Below, one piece after another: positions 44,856 through 57,620 of a stretch of 64,000 nucleotides of DNA. The notes beneath the pieces were generated by a model. The model was given only the letters and a program-made list of their open reading frames with translations, was not told the origin of the DNA and searched no databases. The position numbers were made by a program, and so were the translations under genes. Position 1 is the first letter of the stretch. The number at the start of each line of letters is the position of its first letter. Source of the DNA: Iris pallida (taxonomy: Eukaryota > Streptophyta > Magnoliopsida > Asparagales > Iridaceae); the NCBI GenBank assembly GCA_029216955.1, contig JANAVB010005597.1, positions 49,349,614 through 49,413,613 of the forward strand. Direction: 5' to 3'.

Positions 44856-46351
44856 GGGAGGTGCTCCGCCTTGCTGATCAGTAGGACCAGGAACAATGCC
44901 GCTGAAGAAGACGACATAAGGAACAATAAGGAAGGACCATGATAGATCAACGATACAAGCATGTGATCAGGTCAAGATTTTCAGGGATTTAGAAGATACG
45001 AGTAGAGATCAAGGACGAGTACTGATTGAGATATCTATTCGGTAAACCCTCACATATCTTGATTTACAAGACCTGCATGGGCCACCACTTAAACCATATA
45101 ACGCCCCAGAACCAGAATTGTCATGACCCGCACCCGAAGTAAGGACATGAGTGCGTGACAGCGTCCCAGCCTACGCCGTAGAAACGACATAGAACGCTGT
45201 CTAGATCTACTATTTAACAACAATTATAATATCAAAATCTGTCGAGAACGGTCAACTCCGAATGGAGGACAAGCAATGACAATATAATATACTCAATCAC
45301 AAGATCTAAGAAATATAGATGATACCGAAAGATAAAGACAACAAGATATGAAATATCATCCTGAAAATCTAACACAGAATAATACAAGTCCAGTCACAGA
45401 GTCAACAATCTCAATACAATACTAAAATAATAACAAGCCAAAATGTAATCTGGAGACAAAGTCCAGTACCAAACTAAACTAGCTAAGCTACTCTAAAGCC
45501 CCATCGGCTGGAGCTAACCCTTGCTGAACTAGGGTCTCTAAGTCTAGGCCGACTACGTCATGAGAACCGTAGTAGGTAGGACAATCCTCATCACCATAAT
45601 CTGTAAAATTTTGTCAACATATCCAGTCAGGATGGAATGAGCACAAATCTCAAATAACAGTTCTAGTTAGACGATATTGAAAATATAGCAGTAAATAGAG
45701 AGAATATACGAGGTAAAATAATGTGTACATGAATCATGGTAAGGTATGTCAAGACTGTAACTGAATGTAAGAACAAGAAAAGTATATATGTACAAAAATC
45801 TGGAACTATATCTATATGAGTTTAGTATTAGTTTCAACATGTGATCGGCTTAGAACTTGATACAATGTTTGGCCTGGCTAATCATATGTGAGTGTATGAT
45901 TAACATTATACAATGATGATACAATAATACTGTGGGGTATTGATCACATATCTACGCTAACATCCCCATCCCTGACTAATATAGTGGATCCAACCATGAC
46001 ACGTCATGACACGTGATTCGCTGAGAAGGTAGCTAGCCTTCGCAGGAATCGTATCTATACAATGAATACTTGCCCATTGTATACCATATATAAGAGGAAT
46101 AACATCTTATGACGGGATCCAGACAATACCAATCCGTGTGCACCATGTGTCAAGAGAACAAGGATATCTACACTAAATACAAGAAACATAGACGATATCA
46201 TAAACAGAAATATTATCAGAGAATGTACTCGCCTGTGGTCCTGAGCTGATAAGATGAACAGACGCTCAGAGTAATCACAGACCTAAAGATGAGATACTAC
46301 AAGTCAAAACATGGTTTAATAATGAAAAAAAACTAATCGAGTCATGATATG

Positions 46352-46700
46352 CAAGTCTAAGTCAAAACTAGGTCAAACTAAGTCACACCAAGCTAAACTA
46401 GGTCACACTAGGTCAACCAAGGTCAAACAAGGTCACAGGAAGTCAATCCAAGTCAAACTGGGTCAATCTGGGTCAAAGGTTGACTTACAGTTGACTTTTG
46501 GTTAAAAAGTCAACTCTGGTCAACTTTGGTCAACACTGAGTCAACCTTGGGTTAACCCTAGGTCAAACAAGTTAAATGTTGACTAACAGTTGATTTTCAG
46601 TCAACTGGTCAACTCTGGTTTGATTTCGGTCAATTCTAAGTCAAGTGTTGACTTGAAGTTGACTTTCGGTCAAAAAGTCAACTCTTGGTCAATGGGGGTC
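46352..46700. promoter_or_regulatory. Dense TTGAC (W-box) array in the LTR, copy 2
   Basis: Same array as 11780-12125, essentially unchanged between the copies. Confidence 0.6.
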
Positions 46701-48070
46701 AAGACTAGTCTAAACTACCCTCATCTAGTCATTACCTACTAAGACAACCTATTTCTAACCCCATCTTAGAAGTCAAACTCAATATCTTATCAATACTCTA
46801 TTACCTACATTTATCCTTCACAAGGTAAATACCAATACCTTGCCCATTACAAAGGAAACTCCTCTAGATCTCAGGATACTAGCCTAGATTTCTTAGGGTA
46901 GCTAGACACTAACCTATCTAGTCATTACCAACCATAAATTCAGGTATCTAACCCATCCAGTCCATCTTATGGTCCATGTTGGTCACTCCAACATTACCTT
47001 AGGGTATTGTCATGATACGCTATGGTATCTTGAGATACCACACCCTACTCTCTACCAACCTTCCTAGTTCACTCTCCCACACTCTCCTAGTGTCTAGGTT
47101 AGCCACTCTAACTAGTCTACTAGGATATCAACCTAGTTAAGACACTAACTTAACCAACTCACTATCTAATACTATCACAACCATCACTAACACCAACACT
47201 AACTAACCCTTCTAACTAGACACTCAACCCACACTAGACACCACTCAACTAGGCACTAACTAAGGGTTTATATAGGCTTCTAGTGGATCAATTTCGTGGG
47301 GTATAAATGTGTGTAGGAGTTTAGAAATGATGGATGTATGGAAGAATGAAATGGATGTTAAAGAATGGATCGAAGAAGGAATGGGTGAATGCATGAAATG
47401 AATGGAAGATTGAATGGATTGAATGAATGCATGAATGAATGAAATGAATGAATGAAATGGATGAATGGTGGGATGAAATGAAAAGGGAAAAATGAATGAA
47501 TGAAATCATGGAAGGATGGATAGGTGGATATGTGTGAATGAAATGGAATGAATGTTTGGGTGAATGAATGATGACTGAAATGTAAAGGAATGGAGGAATA
47601 AATGAGTCAATAGGAGGCTGAAATATAGGTGAACATGGGGCCTTGTCCATGGCTGAAATGTAGGTGCTATGAAAAACTATCACTTGGACAGCCACTTAGC
47701 CATCATTTCAGGCTGCTATTAGGCTGAAATGATGGCTAAGTGGCTGCCCATTGGGGCTGATTTTTGGACAGGTTTGGGCTGCTCATAGGGACAGGTTTGG
47801 GGCCTGGATTTGGGGCTGGTTTCATGCTGAAAATCAGCAGCTCCCCCCCTCCCCCCCGATTCATCCTCATTCACTCTCTCAATACCCCTCTAATCTCTCA
47901 CTCTCTCTAACTCTATACACAAACACACACACACACACTAATTCTTATTCCCTCTACCACTCTCTCAAAGCTCCACATACCCACACTCACATATATATAT
48001 ACATATGCACACACACACACACATATATATATACATATGGACACACACACACACCCCTATACATATGGAT

Positions 48071-48103
<33 letters not shown>

Positions 48104-51100
48104 CATATGGACACACACACACACACACCTATACATATGGATACACACACACACACATATATATATACATACATTTACCAACACCACCACTACCACCACA
48201 CACACACACTACCAGCACCACCCCTACTACCACACACTAACACACTCCCCATATAAATATACACACATACACATACACATATACATATACTCCTAAACGA
48301 CCCAAAACCTTATCCGAATACCCAATCCTTGCAATTCTACTACCCTCTAGGGCCTAGACACGTGCCCCACACGAAATCTAACTCGCGCACGCGAGCGAAA
48401 ACGAAAACGAGGCCCGAATGACCAAATGGCCATTCTGGCGACTCCGGGGTGTCCGATTCGCGATACCGCGTGATACGGACACCAAACCTATCCGGATTCG
48501 ACCCAAACTCTACCCACGAGTTCTAAATAATGATTAGAACCTATTCTAAGTACTAACTTGCCGATTCTAGTGTCGATGCAAAAAGTCACCCGTGTTTGGA
48601 ACCCGAAAATCCCGAAAAAGTCTATTTTTATGATTTCTCTCAAAACGATCCCACGTATCCAAATATGGACACCTACCTAGCCTCATCTCATCCAACTAAC
48701 CTAATTAGGTCTAATTAGGTTAGGGGTAACACCCAAACATGTTAATTTAGGATTTTCCCCAAAATTGGCACTAAACCTAGCCCGAAAGTCCCGAATTGAG
48801 TCCAATGGGTTCCAAACCTCTTCTAATGGGTTGTCCTACGCCTCGGGCATCCTCTAATATACAAATAACACTAATTAGGAGTAATTACAAGAGTTAGAGT
48901 TAGGGTTTACCTCTTAGGAGTTGGAATCCCAAGAAAGCCCTAAAATTGTTCTTTTGGGGTCAAGAGCCAATTATATGCTTCCAACCCCTCCATGCTAGAT
49001 TCTACCTAGATAAAATCACAAATAAAATATAACAAGGGTTAGCACCAAGATTAGAGAGGGATCTAGAGTATGGAAGAGAATTAGAAGAGATTTGACTTAC
49101 TTTGGAGCTTGAAATCAAAGGATTTTGGCTTGGTTTGGAAAGGAACTCTCAAAGGAGAAGAAGAAGAACAAGATGTGAAGAAATGAAGTGGAGAGGGGGT
49201 CTCTTGCTGCTGTCCAGATTTATGGGGTTTGGGGGCATTTGGCAAATGTCCAAAATGCCCTCCAAGGCCCCTTTGAGTCAATTTTGTCTTATGTGAAAGT
49301 TTGGGGCAAAAAGGGTCAAGTTTAAATAACCAAATGGACCAATTATGTCATGTAGGATTAGTCTAAATGCACTATACTAATTAGTGAAATTTATGGGCCA
49401 TGTCTAGCTAAACTCTGGGTCCCAACTAGAGTCTAAGCTACCCGGGTCACTAACACAAGTCAAAATGAGCCAAAACTCAAACCCGATCAAACTAAACCCG
49501 AAAATACAATATTAAAATATAAAAATTCCCAAAATATTAAAATATGAAAAATGACCAAAATTATAATACATCAATTTAAATATTATTAAATAATATAAAA
49601 TTCACCAATTAATCAAAATCCTAATAATTCAAAAGTCACAAAATGACCAAAATACTTTAGTCTAAAAAGTGGTAATTAGCTAATCTAATCACATGGGTTA
49701 GGCCTCCATGGTCATGGTTAGTCTCTAGGCTAAGCAGCTCTAAGGTTACACTAGCCAAAGAACAAAATCACAAAGCACTAATTAAATTAACCTAAAATAA
49801 TCAAAATCACCAATAAATTAATAACATGATTTAAACCTATTATTAAATAATCAATTTACAAAAGTTCAAATTACCCTCATTTTAGAAAAGTGGTGGTTAC
49901 AAGAATACTGGAGAGCGAGGGCGTACATAGCCAGCTACGTATATTGAAGTGCAACCCACCTCGCTATACGGCCACGGCTGTCTAGATACATGAGGGTTTA
50001 ACTACAAGCCATCGGTCTCCTATGGTCATAAACAAGCCTATTATCTCAATCTCAAGCAAGTAATAACAGTTACAAGATGTCAGAGCACCAAATATACAAT
50101 AGTAAGGCGTCCCATACATTACATATTCGGATGATCATGAAGCTAGTCGTACAAAAGTCAAGACTAGCAAGAGTTCTGGTCATACATGATCAACCCTAGG
50201 ATTTGTCAATCATGTTACAGCCCGTAGGTAGACAAAAAATAAAGGTGCAACCGAGCTAACACGTGCTCACCCGGCTAAACGTCTCAATAGAATAATTCTA
50301 CAATAAAGTGGGAGGACAAAGAACCCACTCGTTGCCAGGGTTACGCCTGGTGGTCACCATCTGGCTGGAAGACAGGTAGATCCTCTGGTGCTGCTCCGAT
50401 ATCTGGCCGTACAAAACCAGCTGGATCAGACCCAGAAAGAGCAAGTGCCACAAAGGAGGTTTCACTTAGGAACTAAAACCAGCATATCACAATAGAATAT
50501 TAAAGATGATAAATAAAGAACTGATAATAATAGAGATAGCAATAGTAAACTGAGTACGAGGAAACCATTCAAGTGGCCAGGTCACAACCCTTAAACCAAA
50601 CAAGGATCGGGGTTGGAACCCTTCACCTGAATAGAAACCCGTCTCAAATACTATTGGTAAGGTAACATGACAATAAATGAAGAGAGGACACAGAACTGCT
50701 CTGGGAGCCAGGTTACAACCCTTAAACCAAACAAGGACCGGGGTTGTAACCCTTCGCCTGAATAGAACTGGACTCCTGATCATTATTGTTAAGGCCAGTA
50801 TAAATAATCATGTCTTGTCACCATCTTGTGCAGGATCGGGACAGACTTAGCTAGCTAGATTCCATCCAATCAATCACGGCCAAGCAAAGAGTACGGCTTG
50901 ATACTTTAACTAACTAGGGTTATCAAGACCTAGTTACTAGCAAGATGCAATGAGATTATCCCAACAGCCACAAGCTCTGCAGACCATCCAGGTTATCCAG
51001 GTCGAATGTCCGTTTATGAAGGATGCAACACGTGACTGTGTGCTGGAAATGTGCCCTACTCGTCGGTAGGCTACAAGTCCACTTAGTGCGCCCAGATAAC

Positions 51101-51569
51101 GGGATTACCTGTAGCTGGAAAATCTCTCCATGACTACTGGATTATTCTAGTTTATTAGCCTTGGTCAATTATAGTAGGTATCCCTGACCGTGGTACTCAT
51201 GGATCCCTATCCTAGACATGATGCAAGACAATACTGGTTTATTTGTACAAACGCAATCATCCACGGTGTGCAGGTCATTCATACTTGTCATGTCGGGCTA
51301 GCTGTCGTAACAGCATATCATGATATATCATGTCAGGTTTACTCGTCAAAAGTGTGCCACGACGGGCCACTATCATGTCATGTCATTTGTCAAAAGTGCA
51401 CCACAACGGGTCACCAGCGTGTCAGGAAACATATTTAAAATTAACAAGGCACCAACATTTATGTAGCGCTAAATAATCAAAAGAGGGTGCAAGGACGGCA
51501 CGGGGAGTCATGCGGCAAAGGGGGCAGGGCGCATGCGGCTGAGAGCCATGCGGCTGGGAATCAAGAGAA

Positions 51570-52015
51570 AATTTATGCGGCCACGAAAGTTCATGCGGCC
51601 ACGAAAGTTCATGCGGCCGCGGAAGTTCATGCGGCCGCGGAAGTTCATGCGGCCGCGGAAGTTCATGCGGCCGCGGAAGTTCATGCGGCCACGGAAGTTC
51701 ATGCGGCCACGGAAGTTCATGCGGCTACGGAAGTTCATGCGGCCACGGAAGTTCATGCGGCTGCAAGTTCATGCGGCCACGGAAGTTCATGCGGCCACGA
51801 AATTCATGCGGCCACGGAAGTTCATGCGGCTGCGGAAGTTCATGCGGCCACGAAAATTTATGCGGCCACGGAAGTTCATGAGGCTGCAAAAATTCATGCG
51901 GCCACGGAAGTTCATGCGGCCACGGTTCATGTGGCTGCGAAAGTTCGTACGGCTGCGAAAGTTCATGCGGCCACGGAAATTCATGCGGCCACGGAAGTTT
52001 ATGCGGCCACGGAAC
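51570..52015. repeat. 18 bp minisatellite (copy 2, right LTR)
   Basis: Counterpart of 16971-17400, about 16 bases longer. Several units that are truncated in copy 1 are full-length here. Confidence 0.93.
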
Positions 52016-53299
52016 TGTTCTTCTTCTCTATTATTCCGAGAAGAAGAACCATACAAAAGCCATGGCTTCCAAGCTTCATAAAACCTTCATCTAGAGTCCA
52101 AATCCGAACTTTCATAGGTCAAAATGGGGCAGAATAAAATTCTCTACAATATGGAACCATCAGAACTTGATAATAACAAGATTAAATAGATCAAAACCCA
52201 AGAAATCCAAAAGTAAAATAAACTTAGATCTATAAGGAATGAGCCATGGAAATTAGAAATACTAAGTATTAAAGTATGTTAGAATCTCATGAGGAAGAGA
52301 ATGGAACAATAAAAACGGAGTTCCTCCATGAAATAAGCTGCACTTGCCTAAGCCCTACTCCCTGGTAGGTGAAGAAGTAATGGTGGAGAAGAAGAAGTGA
52401 TGGAGAAGAATTAATGAGGAGAGAGAGAGTGAGGTAGAAATATAAATGATGGTGGTGGTGGTAGGTGGGGGTTTGGTCCACATAAAACTAAGCCAAGCCG
52501 AACCAGCAAGTTGAACCGAACCAAGAAATGAAATGCCAAAATAACCATGCAAGAAAATATGCAATACGAGTCAAGATACGCACACGTATACCAAAATACG
52601 TAATACGAACTATGGTCGTTACAAGTTCATAAAAAGTAATCCTTCAAAAGGGTTTCCAAACTCCTACAGGTTGTCTAGGATTGGGTTAAACTAGATTTTG
52701 AAAACTGTAAATAGATTGATAATAATTGACCTTCAAATTACGGTTCAAGGAAGCAATTCATGTCCTGTTTTTGAAAGAATTTTGCAGATTTTCACATCGA
52801 TTTCCTGGGAAATCTAGGAAGCTATAATTTAAACCACTTGAAGGGTTAAGCAGATGGTTATGTTGTCTAAACGTAGGATTCGACCGATCGAAAAATCAAC
52901 GAATATGATTGGAGGATTTGGGCTCGAAAGTAAGGTGCCTAAGTTGGGTGTGATGGTGCAACTGTGTCCTGTTCTTGGCTGTTGGCGCGCGACTGTGTCC
53001 AGGTGGCGCTCCGACATTTCGAGGCAGCGCTCAGGTGGTCGAGGATCGTCCAGGAGGCGCACGAAGGTCTGGGGGATGTGCAGGGGCGATCACGAAAACC
53101 TGAGGGAAGGCATGGTGTCGAGAAGAAAGTAGGTTTCAAGGTTTTAAACTATAGGTATAGGAAGAGATTTGATTTGATTTAAAATTGAAATTTAATTCGA
53201 TTTGTACCAGGATTTTGGGTTATCCTTGAAAGAATAGGATTAGGATTATGTAGGATTTGAATTGGGTTATTTTGGTGAAGATTCGATCAAATTTGGAAG

Positions 53300-53303
<4 letters not shown>

Positions 53304-53363
<60 letters not shown>
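53304..53363. repeat. (TA)n microsatellite
   Basis: Uninterrupted TA run; the copy-1 equivalent is longer and interrupted (18677-18775). Confidence 0.95.
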
Positions 53364-53366
<3 letters not shown>

Positions 53367-54454
53367 ATATTTGCAGGCTTTGGCTCGGGTTGGGAAGGAG
53401 ATGAACAGTGCTTGCACTGTTCATTGGTTTTTTTTTCTTCCATATATCACATGTATATATATATCCAAAAAATGAATAAAATAAATAGTAAAACTTTATA
53501 AAAATTCCAATATTTTAACTAATAACTTATACAAATACCCATAAACATTATTAGAGAAAATTTTGCTACCTAATACTTATTGATGCATAAATCAAAAATA
53601 TCTCCATATATTTTTATAAAAAAAATTCTAATAGCAATTAACAAATCCCCAAACTAATAAAAATTAATATTGTCCATATTTCTCTCTTTTATAAGTCATA
53701 CATAAAATATAAATATATGTATTGATATTTTAATTAATAACCTAATTAACCATATACATGCTTCTAAGTAGTTAAAATAATAATAATAACAACAACAAAA
53801 TAATAACCACAATAATAATAATAATAACAATAGCAACAAAATAGTAGGATTATAATAATTTGGGGGAGAGTACATCTTACTACTAGTATTATTTCTTACA
53901 AACAAATATAATTTTCAAATCCCAAAAATAATAATTAAATAAATATTAAAAATAGAAAAAGATAGCCATAACACGATTTAATAAATTTAAACAACCAATT
54001 ATTTAAAATAAATAAATGTAGTGACACTTAAATCTAATATGCTAGTCAAGGCACTTGCCTGCACTAGCCGTGCCATATTATCTAGTTAGTGTGCATACCA
54101 AATTTAAGCATGATTATGACATATTTATAAGTAAATAACAAAATAATTCAAAACAAAATATTTAAGCAATAAAAAAAAAGAAAAATTCCTCCAAAATTTT
54201 TGGGGGATTACACATTGTTTTTGAAGTTGTGGCTACGCCACCCAGCCATTTCAGACGGGAGGGAGGGCTCGAATCCGGCCAACACCCGCGGGACCCCCCG
54301 CCCTTCCGTTAGGCTAGAGCCCTTGGACGCAATTTTTTTAGGAACACACACACATATTTGAAAATGATAATTGTGTCGAACGTCCACACCAAAAATCGAT
54401 CTCTTGATCACTTGGGCCACATGCCTCATCACTACCGGTAGACTAGGGGTCATT

Positions 54455-54456
<2 letters not shown>

Positions 54457-54545
<89 letters not shown>
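54457..54545. repeat. (CT)n(TA)n microsatellite
   Basis: CT run of about 25 units followed by TA units. In copy 1 the CT part is about half as long. Confidence 0.95.
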
Positions 54546-54547
<2 letters not shown>

Positions 54548-55445
54548 AAAAATAAATTTAGCACGTAAATGTAGAGATCATTAATAATTTTCTAGGACAT
54601 ATAAATATACCTTGAAAGTGGAGTATAAATTTAATTCCTTAGTCTAGTTTAATAAATCAAGGAGCTGACAACAATTAATCATGACATGTTTAATCAATAG
54701 TCTATTTTTGTTCACCAACCAAAACTAGGATGGATGTCCACGATTTCATTCAATGGTTGCCATGTGTAGAATTTTTTTTTTTTCCGAACACCCCAAACAA
54801 CATAAATATATATATTTCAGAAAAAAATGTACTCTATTTCTAGAAGTAACACAAATCAAACAAATTCTCCACATTTCTTATTAAATTGTGGAAAGGATAT
54901 GTCTTTGTCATGGTCTGAAATTTTTGCTTAATTAGGCTGTTAATCAAACAGTTATCCCACCAAACGGAGAATACGCCAGGAAGTGAAAGGTGGGAAGTTT
55001 GGATTCTGGGAGTCTATATCAAGTCAACCGTGCTCGTGTGGAGTAAGTACTAGAAACTGAGGAAAACTTCAATTCCCACCGAAGTCCCGTTAACGGAACG
55101 AAATGTCGAAACAACTCGATCACTGTTTTTTCATGCACAAGTCCTTATAATTGGGGAAAATTGCAAATATCTACTTTGCAGGGATTTTTCCTATGAATGT
55201 TAGGGAAAGTTTCCCCAAAGATATAGTAACAATTAAATATTAGTAATAAAAGATAAAAATATTAAACACTTCAATAGAAAACAAACAGCAAGTGGTGGTA
55301 TCCTTGTATAGATATTATATTCATAGCAACCTGTCCGCCTGCAACTACCTATTATACTTGACAGATAAATGATCAAATTGTTAAATTTGCACAAATTATC
55401 AACTATCCTATTTGTAAGTTAAGATATACTTGCCAATTATATGGT

Positions 55446-55454
55446 ATTTTTATT
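55446..55454. other. Empty target site of the palindrome-array insertion
   Basis: A single ATTTTTATT with continuous flanks. At the same place in copy 1 the nine bases are duplicated around 1,855 bp of extra sequence. Confidence 0.9.
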
Positions 55455-55723
55455 TTGATATAGTCTGAAGACAATATATACAAAGTCAGAGTCGGCTTCA
55501 ACATTTTGGAGGACCTAAACAAGTCTAAAAAAATGGGACCCTTATATCTCTATAATTTTTTTTTATAAATTCAATCTAAAATACAATATAATTAGTCATA
55601 AGCAACTTCAAATTCTAAATTTATAGCAAGATTTATGGAGACATATTTTTTATAGGTTTTATTTAGATTATTCTCCAGGAAGCCAGGTTTTTCCAGGCCC
55701 ATACATTTTTTTTTCTGGATAAA

Positions 55724-55908
55724 AAAAACGACATTGCTATTTGGACCGACCGGGGGCCGACTCGCGCTGGTCCTCCCCCACGTGGCGGACGTCCATTAGC
55801 TCCTCCCGTCCGGGTGGGCCCAAGTTAGCAGGGGGGCCAATGGTTGTCCGCCACGTGGGCGCGCACCAGCCCCACGGACGGACAAAATAGCATTTTCGTA
55901 AAAGAAAA
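55724..55908. mobile_element. Foldback (hairpin) MITE, copy 2
   Basis: The left half (ACGACATTGCTATTTGGACC...CCCCACGTGGCGGACG) and right half (TTGTCCGCCACGTGGGCG...GACAAAATAGCATTTTCGT) are long imperfect inverted repeats around a ~50 bp centre. Each arm carries CACGTGGC, a G-box/ABRE-like core. The target duplication is not clear. Confidence 0.65.
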
Positions 55909-55914
55909 TTGCAA

Positions 55915-55940
55915 CCCCCCCCCCCCCCCCCCCCCCCCCC
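55915..55940. repeat. Poly-C run (26 C)
   Basis: Uninterrupted C homopolymer at the end of the block homology, matching the C tract before the N gap in copy 1. Confidence 0.97.
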
Positions 55941-56744
55941 TTCCTTTCAAGGGAGGAGGCCCTGAGCGGCTGCCTGGCCCATCTCCCTCTGGAGCCGGCT
56001 ATGTGCAAAGCCAATTTATTAGTGGATAATCTAGAATCAAAAAGACCCATCTTTGTCTATATAATACATATAAGTTTCGGCTAGGTCTATATCATGTCTC
56101 AATTTAGGTAGGTTACCGCATGGTCCATCTCGCTAACATGTTAGTAATTGTAGGAAAAAATGGGTCGCCTAATATAATTTGAAACTGAAACCGATCCGCT
56201 ATTGGGTCAGTGGATAATGGAGAGTCATGGGTAGCTAAGTAACCTACCATACTCTTCCACCATCATTTTTTATTTCGAAATTCTCACATATTAGGCTTAT
56301 AAATGTTCTTAGTTCATGATCCTTCGAGATAGTTTCCATATCTATTTCTTGACTGTCGAAGTTCAGCTAGTAGAAAGAGAAGAATAAGATCATGTTTGTA
56401 TTGTTTCAACATTTACACGGTTATATTTATATATTTCAACAAAAAAATTTATTGGTTTAAATTCATGATAGAATCTTATACGAGCTTTAAAATCCTTATA
56501 ATAATTGCTTAACTAATCTTTTGATTTATGTGTTCCAATTTATTTGAAAATTATTAGGGACACTACACAGGGTGTCAGGGACATCATAGTTGCCGTAGTC
56601 TGGACTGATTTGACAGTCCAGGATTTGCTAGAATTTTGGCAGTCCTAAGCACTATAAGGTCTGTCTAAATTTTAGCACTTTTGACTATGCACACTAGCGC
56701 AGAAAATGGTAACAGTCCCCTAACAACAACAATTTGGAAGCCAG
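55941..56744. other. Unique non-coding DNA upstream of the hAT MITE
   Basis: No gene recognised; moderately AT-rich. The minus-strand open frame running through the poly-C region has a homopolymer glycine run and no domain. Confidence 0.55.
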
Positions 56745-57278
56745 CATGGGTGAGCGTTCGGTTTAAACCGAATCGAAATAGTCAAAATCGAATACACCAA
56801 AATTCTAAATATTCGAAACCGAACCGAATAAGCCAAAATAAAAATTGAACAGAACCGAATATTCAATTTGGTTTGTTGGTTGAACAATTTCTATTGTTTA
56901 GTTGGAATCGTTGTTATATTATATTAAAAAATATATGAATTTTATACATGTGAATTTTAAAGTTGTACACAAAGTTGGACAAGTTGTTAAATTATCAAAG
57001 TTGGACTTCAAAACACATATATAGGATTATTATTTTCAAAATATACACATTCTTCAATCACAAAATAAGAGTATTTATATAATTGTACATGCCAAAAAAT
57101 AATAAATTGTACATGTCTAATTCGATTTTCGGTAACCTAAACCCAAAATCGAAATAGAGTAAGGAACTTTAGTATTTTCAAAATCGAAATCAAATCCATA
57201 TTTTTTAAATTGTACCGAATTTCTTATTCGATCCGATTCAGTTTTAGATCCAAAACCGAATAATAATGAGCACCCCTG
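56745..57278. mobile_element. hAT-type MITE, 534 bp
   Basis: The ends are CATGGGTGAGCGTTCGGTTT at the left and ...GAGCACCCCTG at the right, with AAACCGAAT-type repeats just inside both ends. They form imperfect terminal inverted repeats beginning CA. It is flanked by exact 8 bp duplications GAAGCCAG at 56737-56744 and 57279-57286; 8 bp is the hAT length (established). No transposase coding. It lies 342 bp upstream of the SAP start codon. Confidence 0.85.
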
Positions 57279-57527
57279 GAAGCCAGAGGACTTTTATGTT
57301 AAAGAACCCTCGTTTCTTTTCAGAGTAGATCAACTGTCTTTGTTATTTAGTTCAATTTTCTGTCATCCTCTGATGTCTTGTTGAGTCCTACCGTTGTTCA
57401 AAAAAGGAAAAAAAAAATCACAAAGAGGAGACGAGGAATAAAACTAAATAACAGTGACAGCTGCCTATGTGCTCCCGTTCCTTTTCTAGTCCTGACAGGA
57501 ATATTTATATCTTTTCGTGGGTCTTTA

Positions 57528-57565
<38 letters not shown>

Positions 57566-57620
57566 AAGAAGTGAAAATTTGGTAAAAGTCCCCTTCTTCT
57601 CCACCTTCCTTTCTCCTCTG
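57279..57620 (+). promoter_or_regulatory. Core promoter and leader of the SAP gene
   Basis: TATAAAAG at 57526-57533 is a good TATA box. An AG/GA microsatellite (57532-57563, about 16 units) overlaps the expected transcription start. A pyrimidine-rich stretch (57589-57619, CT with few purines) ends at the ATG and resembles a plant Y-patch/leader. TATA to ATG is about 95 bp, so the 5' UTR would be about 60 bases. The start site is inference. Confidence 0.6.

Larger units (their letters stand above)
40105..45118 (-). mobile_element. Ty3/gypsy chromovirus internal region, copy 2
   Basis: Same gene order as 5537-10543 and nearly the same sequence. Here the integrase core and the RT-RNase H part are open, while gag is more broken. 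Since each copy is open where the other is broken, most breaks are younger than the block copies or are base-calling errors. Both copies share the protease active-site change and the second-knuckle change. Confidence 0.9.
45119..52623 (-). mobile_element. Gypsy right LTR, ~7.5 kb (copy 2)
   Basis: Counterpart of 10544-17997, with the same TGTCATGACC...GTTACA ends and the same internal order of W-box array, GAAT tract, hairpin (47689-47746), CA/TA microsatellite, extra segment (about 49902-51560) and 18 bp minisatellite. Right flank begins AGTTC as in copy 1. Confidence 0.75.
52624..55445. other. Non-coding flank right of the gypsy element, copy 2
   Basis: Same content as 17998-20809: GC-rich patch near 52970-53100, a TA run, AAT-rich low complexity, and a CT/TA microsatellite. 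No convincing gene. Pure TA run at 53304-53363 and (CT)n(TA)n at 54457-54545. Confidence 0.6.
34631..55940. repeat. ~21 kb duplicated block, copy 2
   Basis: Second copy of the block at 1-23179. It begins inside the right LTR of the nested element at 27571-37469, because copy 1 is cut by the window edge, and it ends in the poly-C run at 55915-55940. It lacks the 1,855 bp insertion of copy 1 and shows the empty target site at 55446-55454. Downstream it continues without a gap into unique sequence and the SAP gene. Confidence 0.92.
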
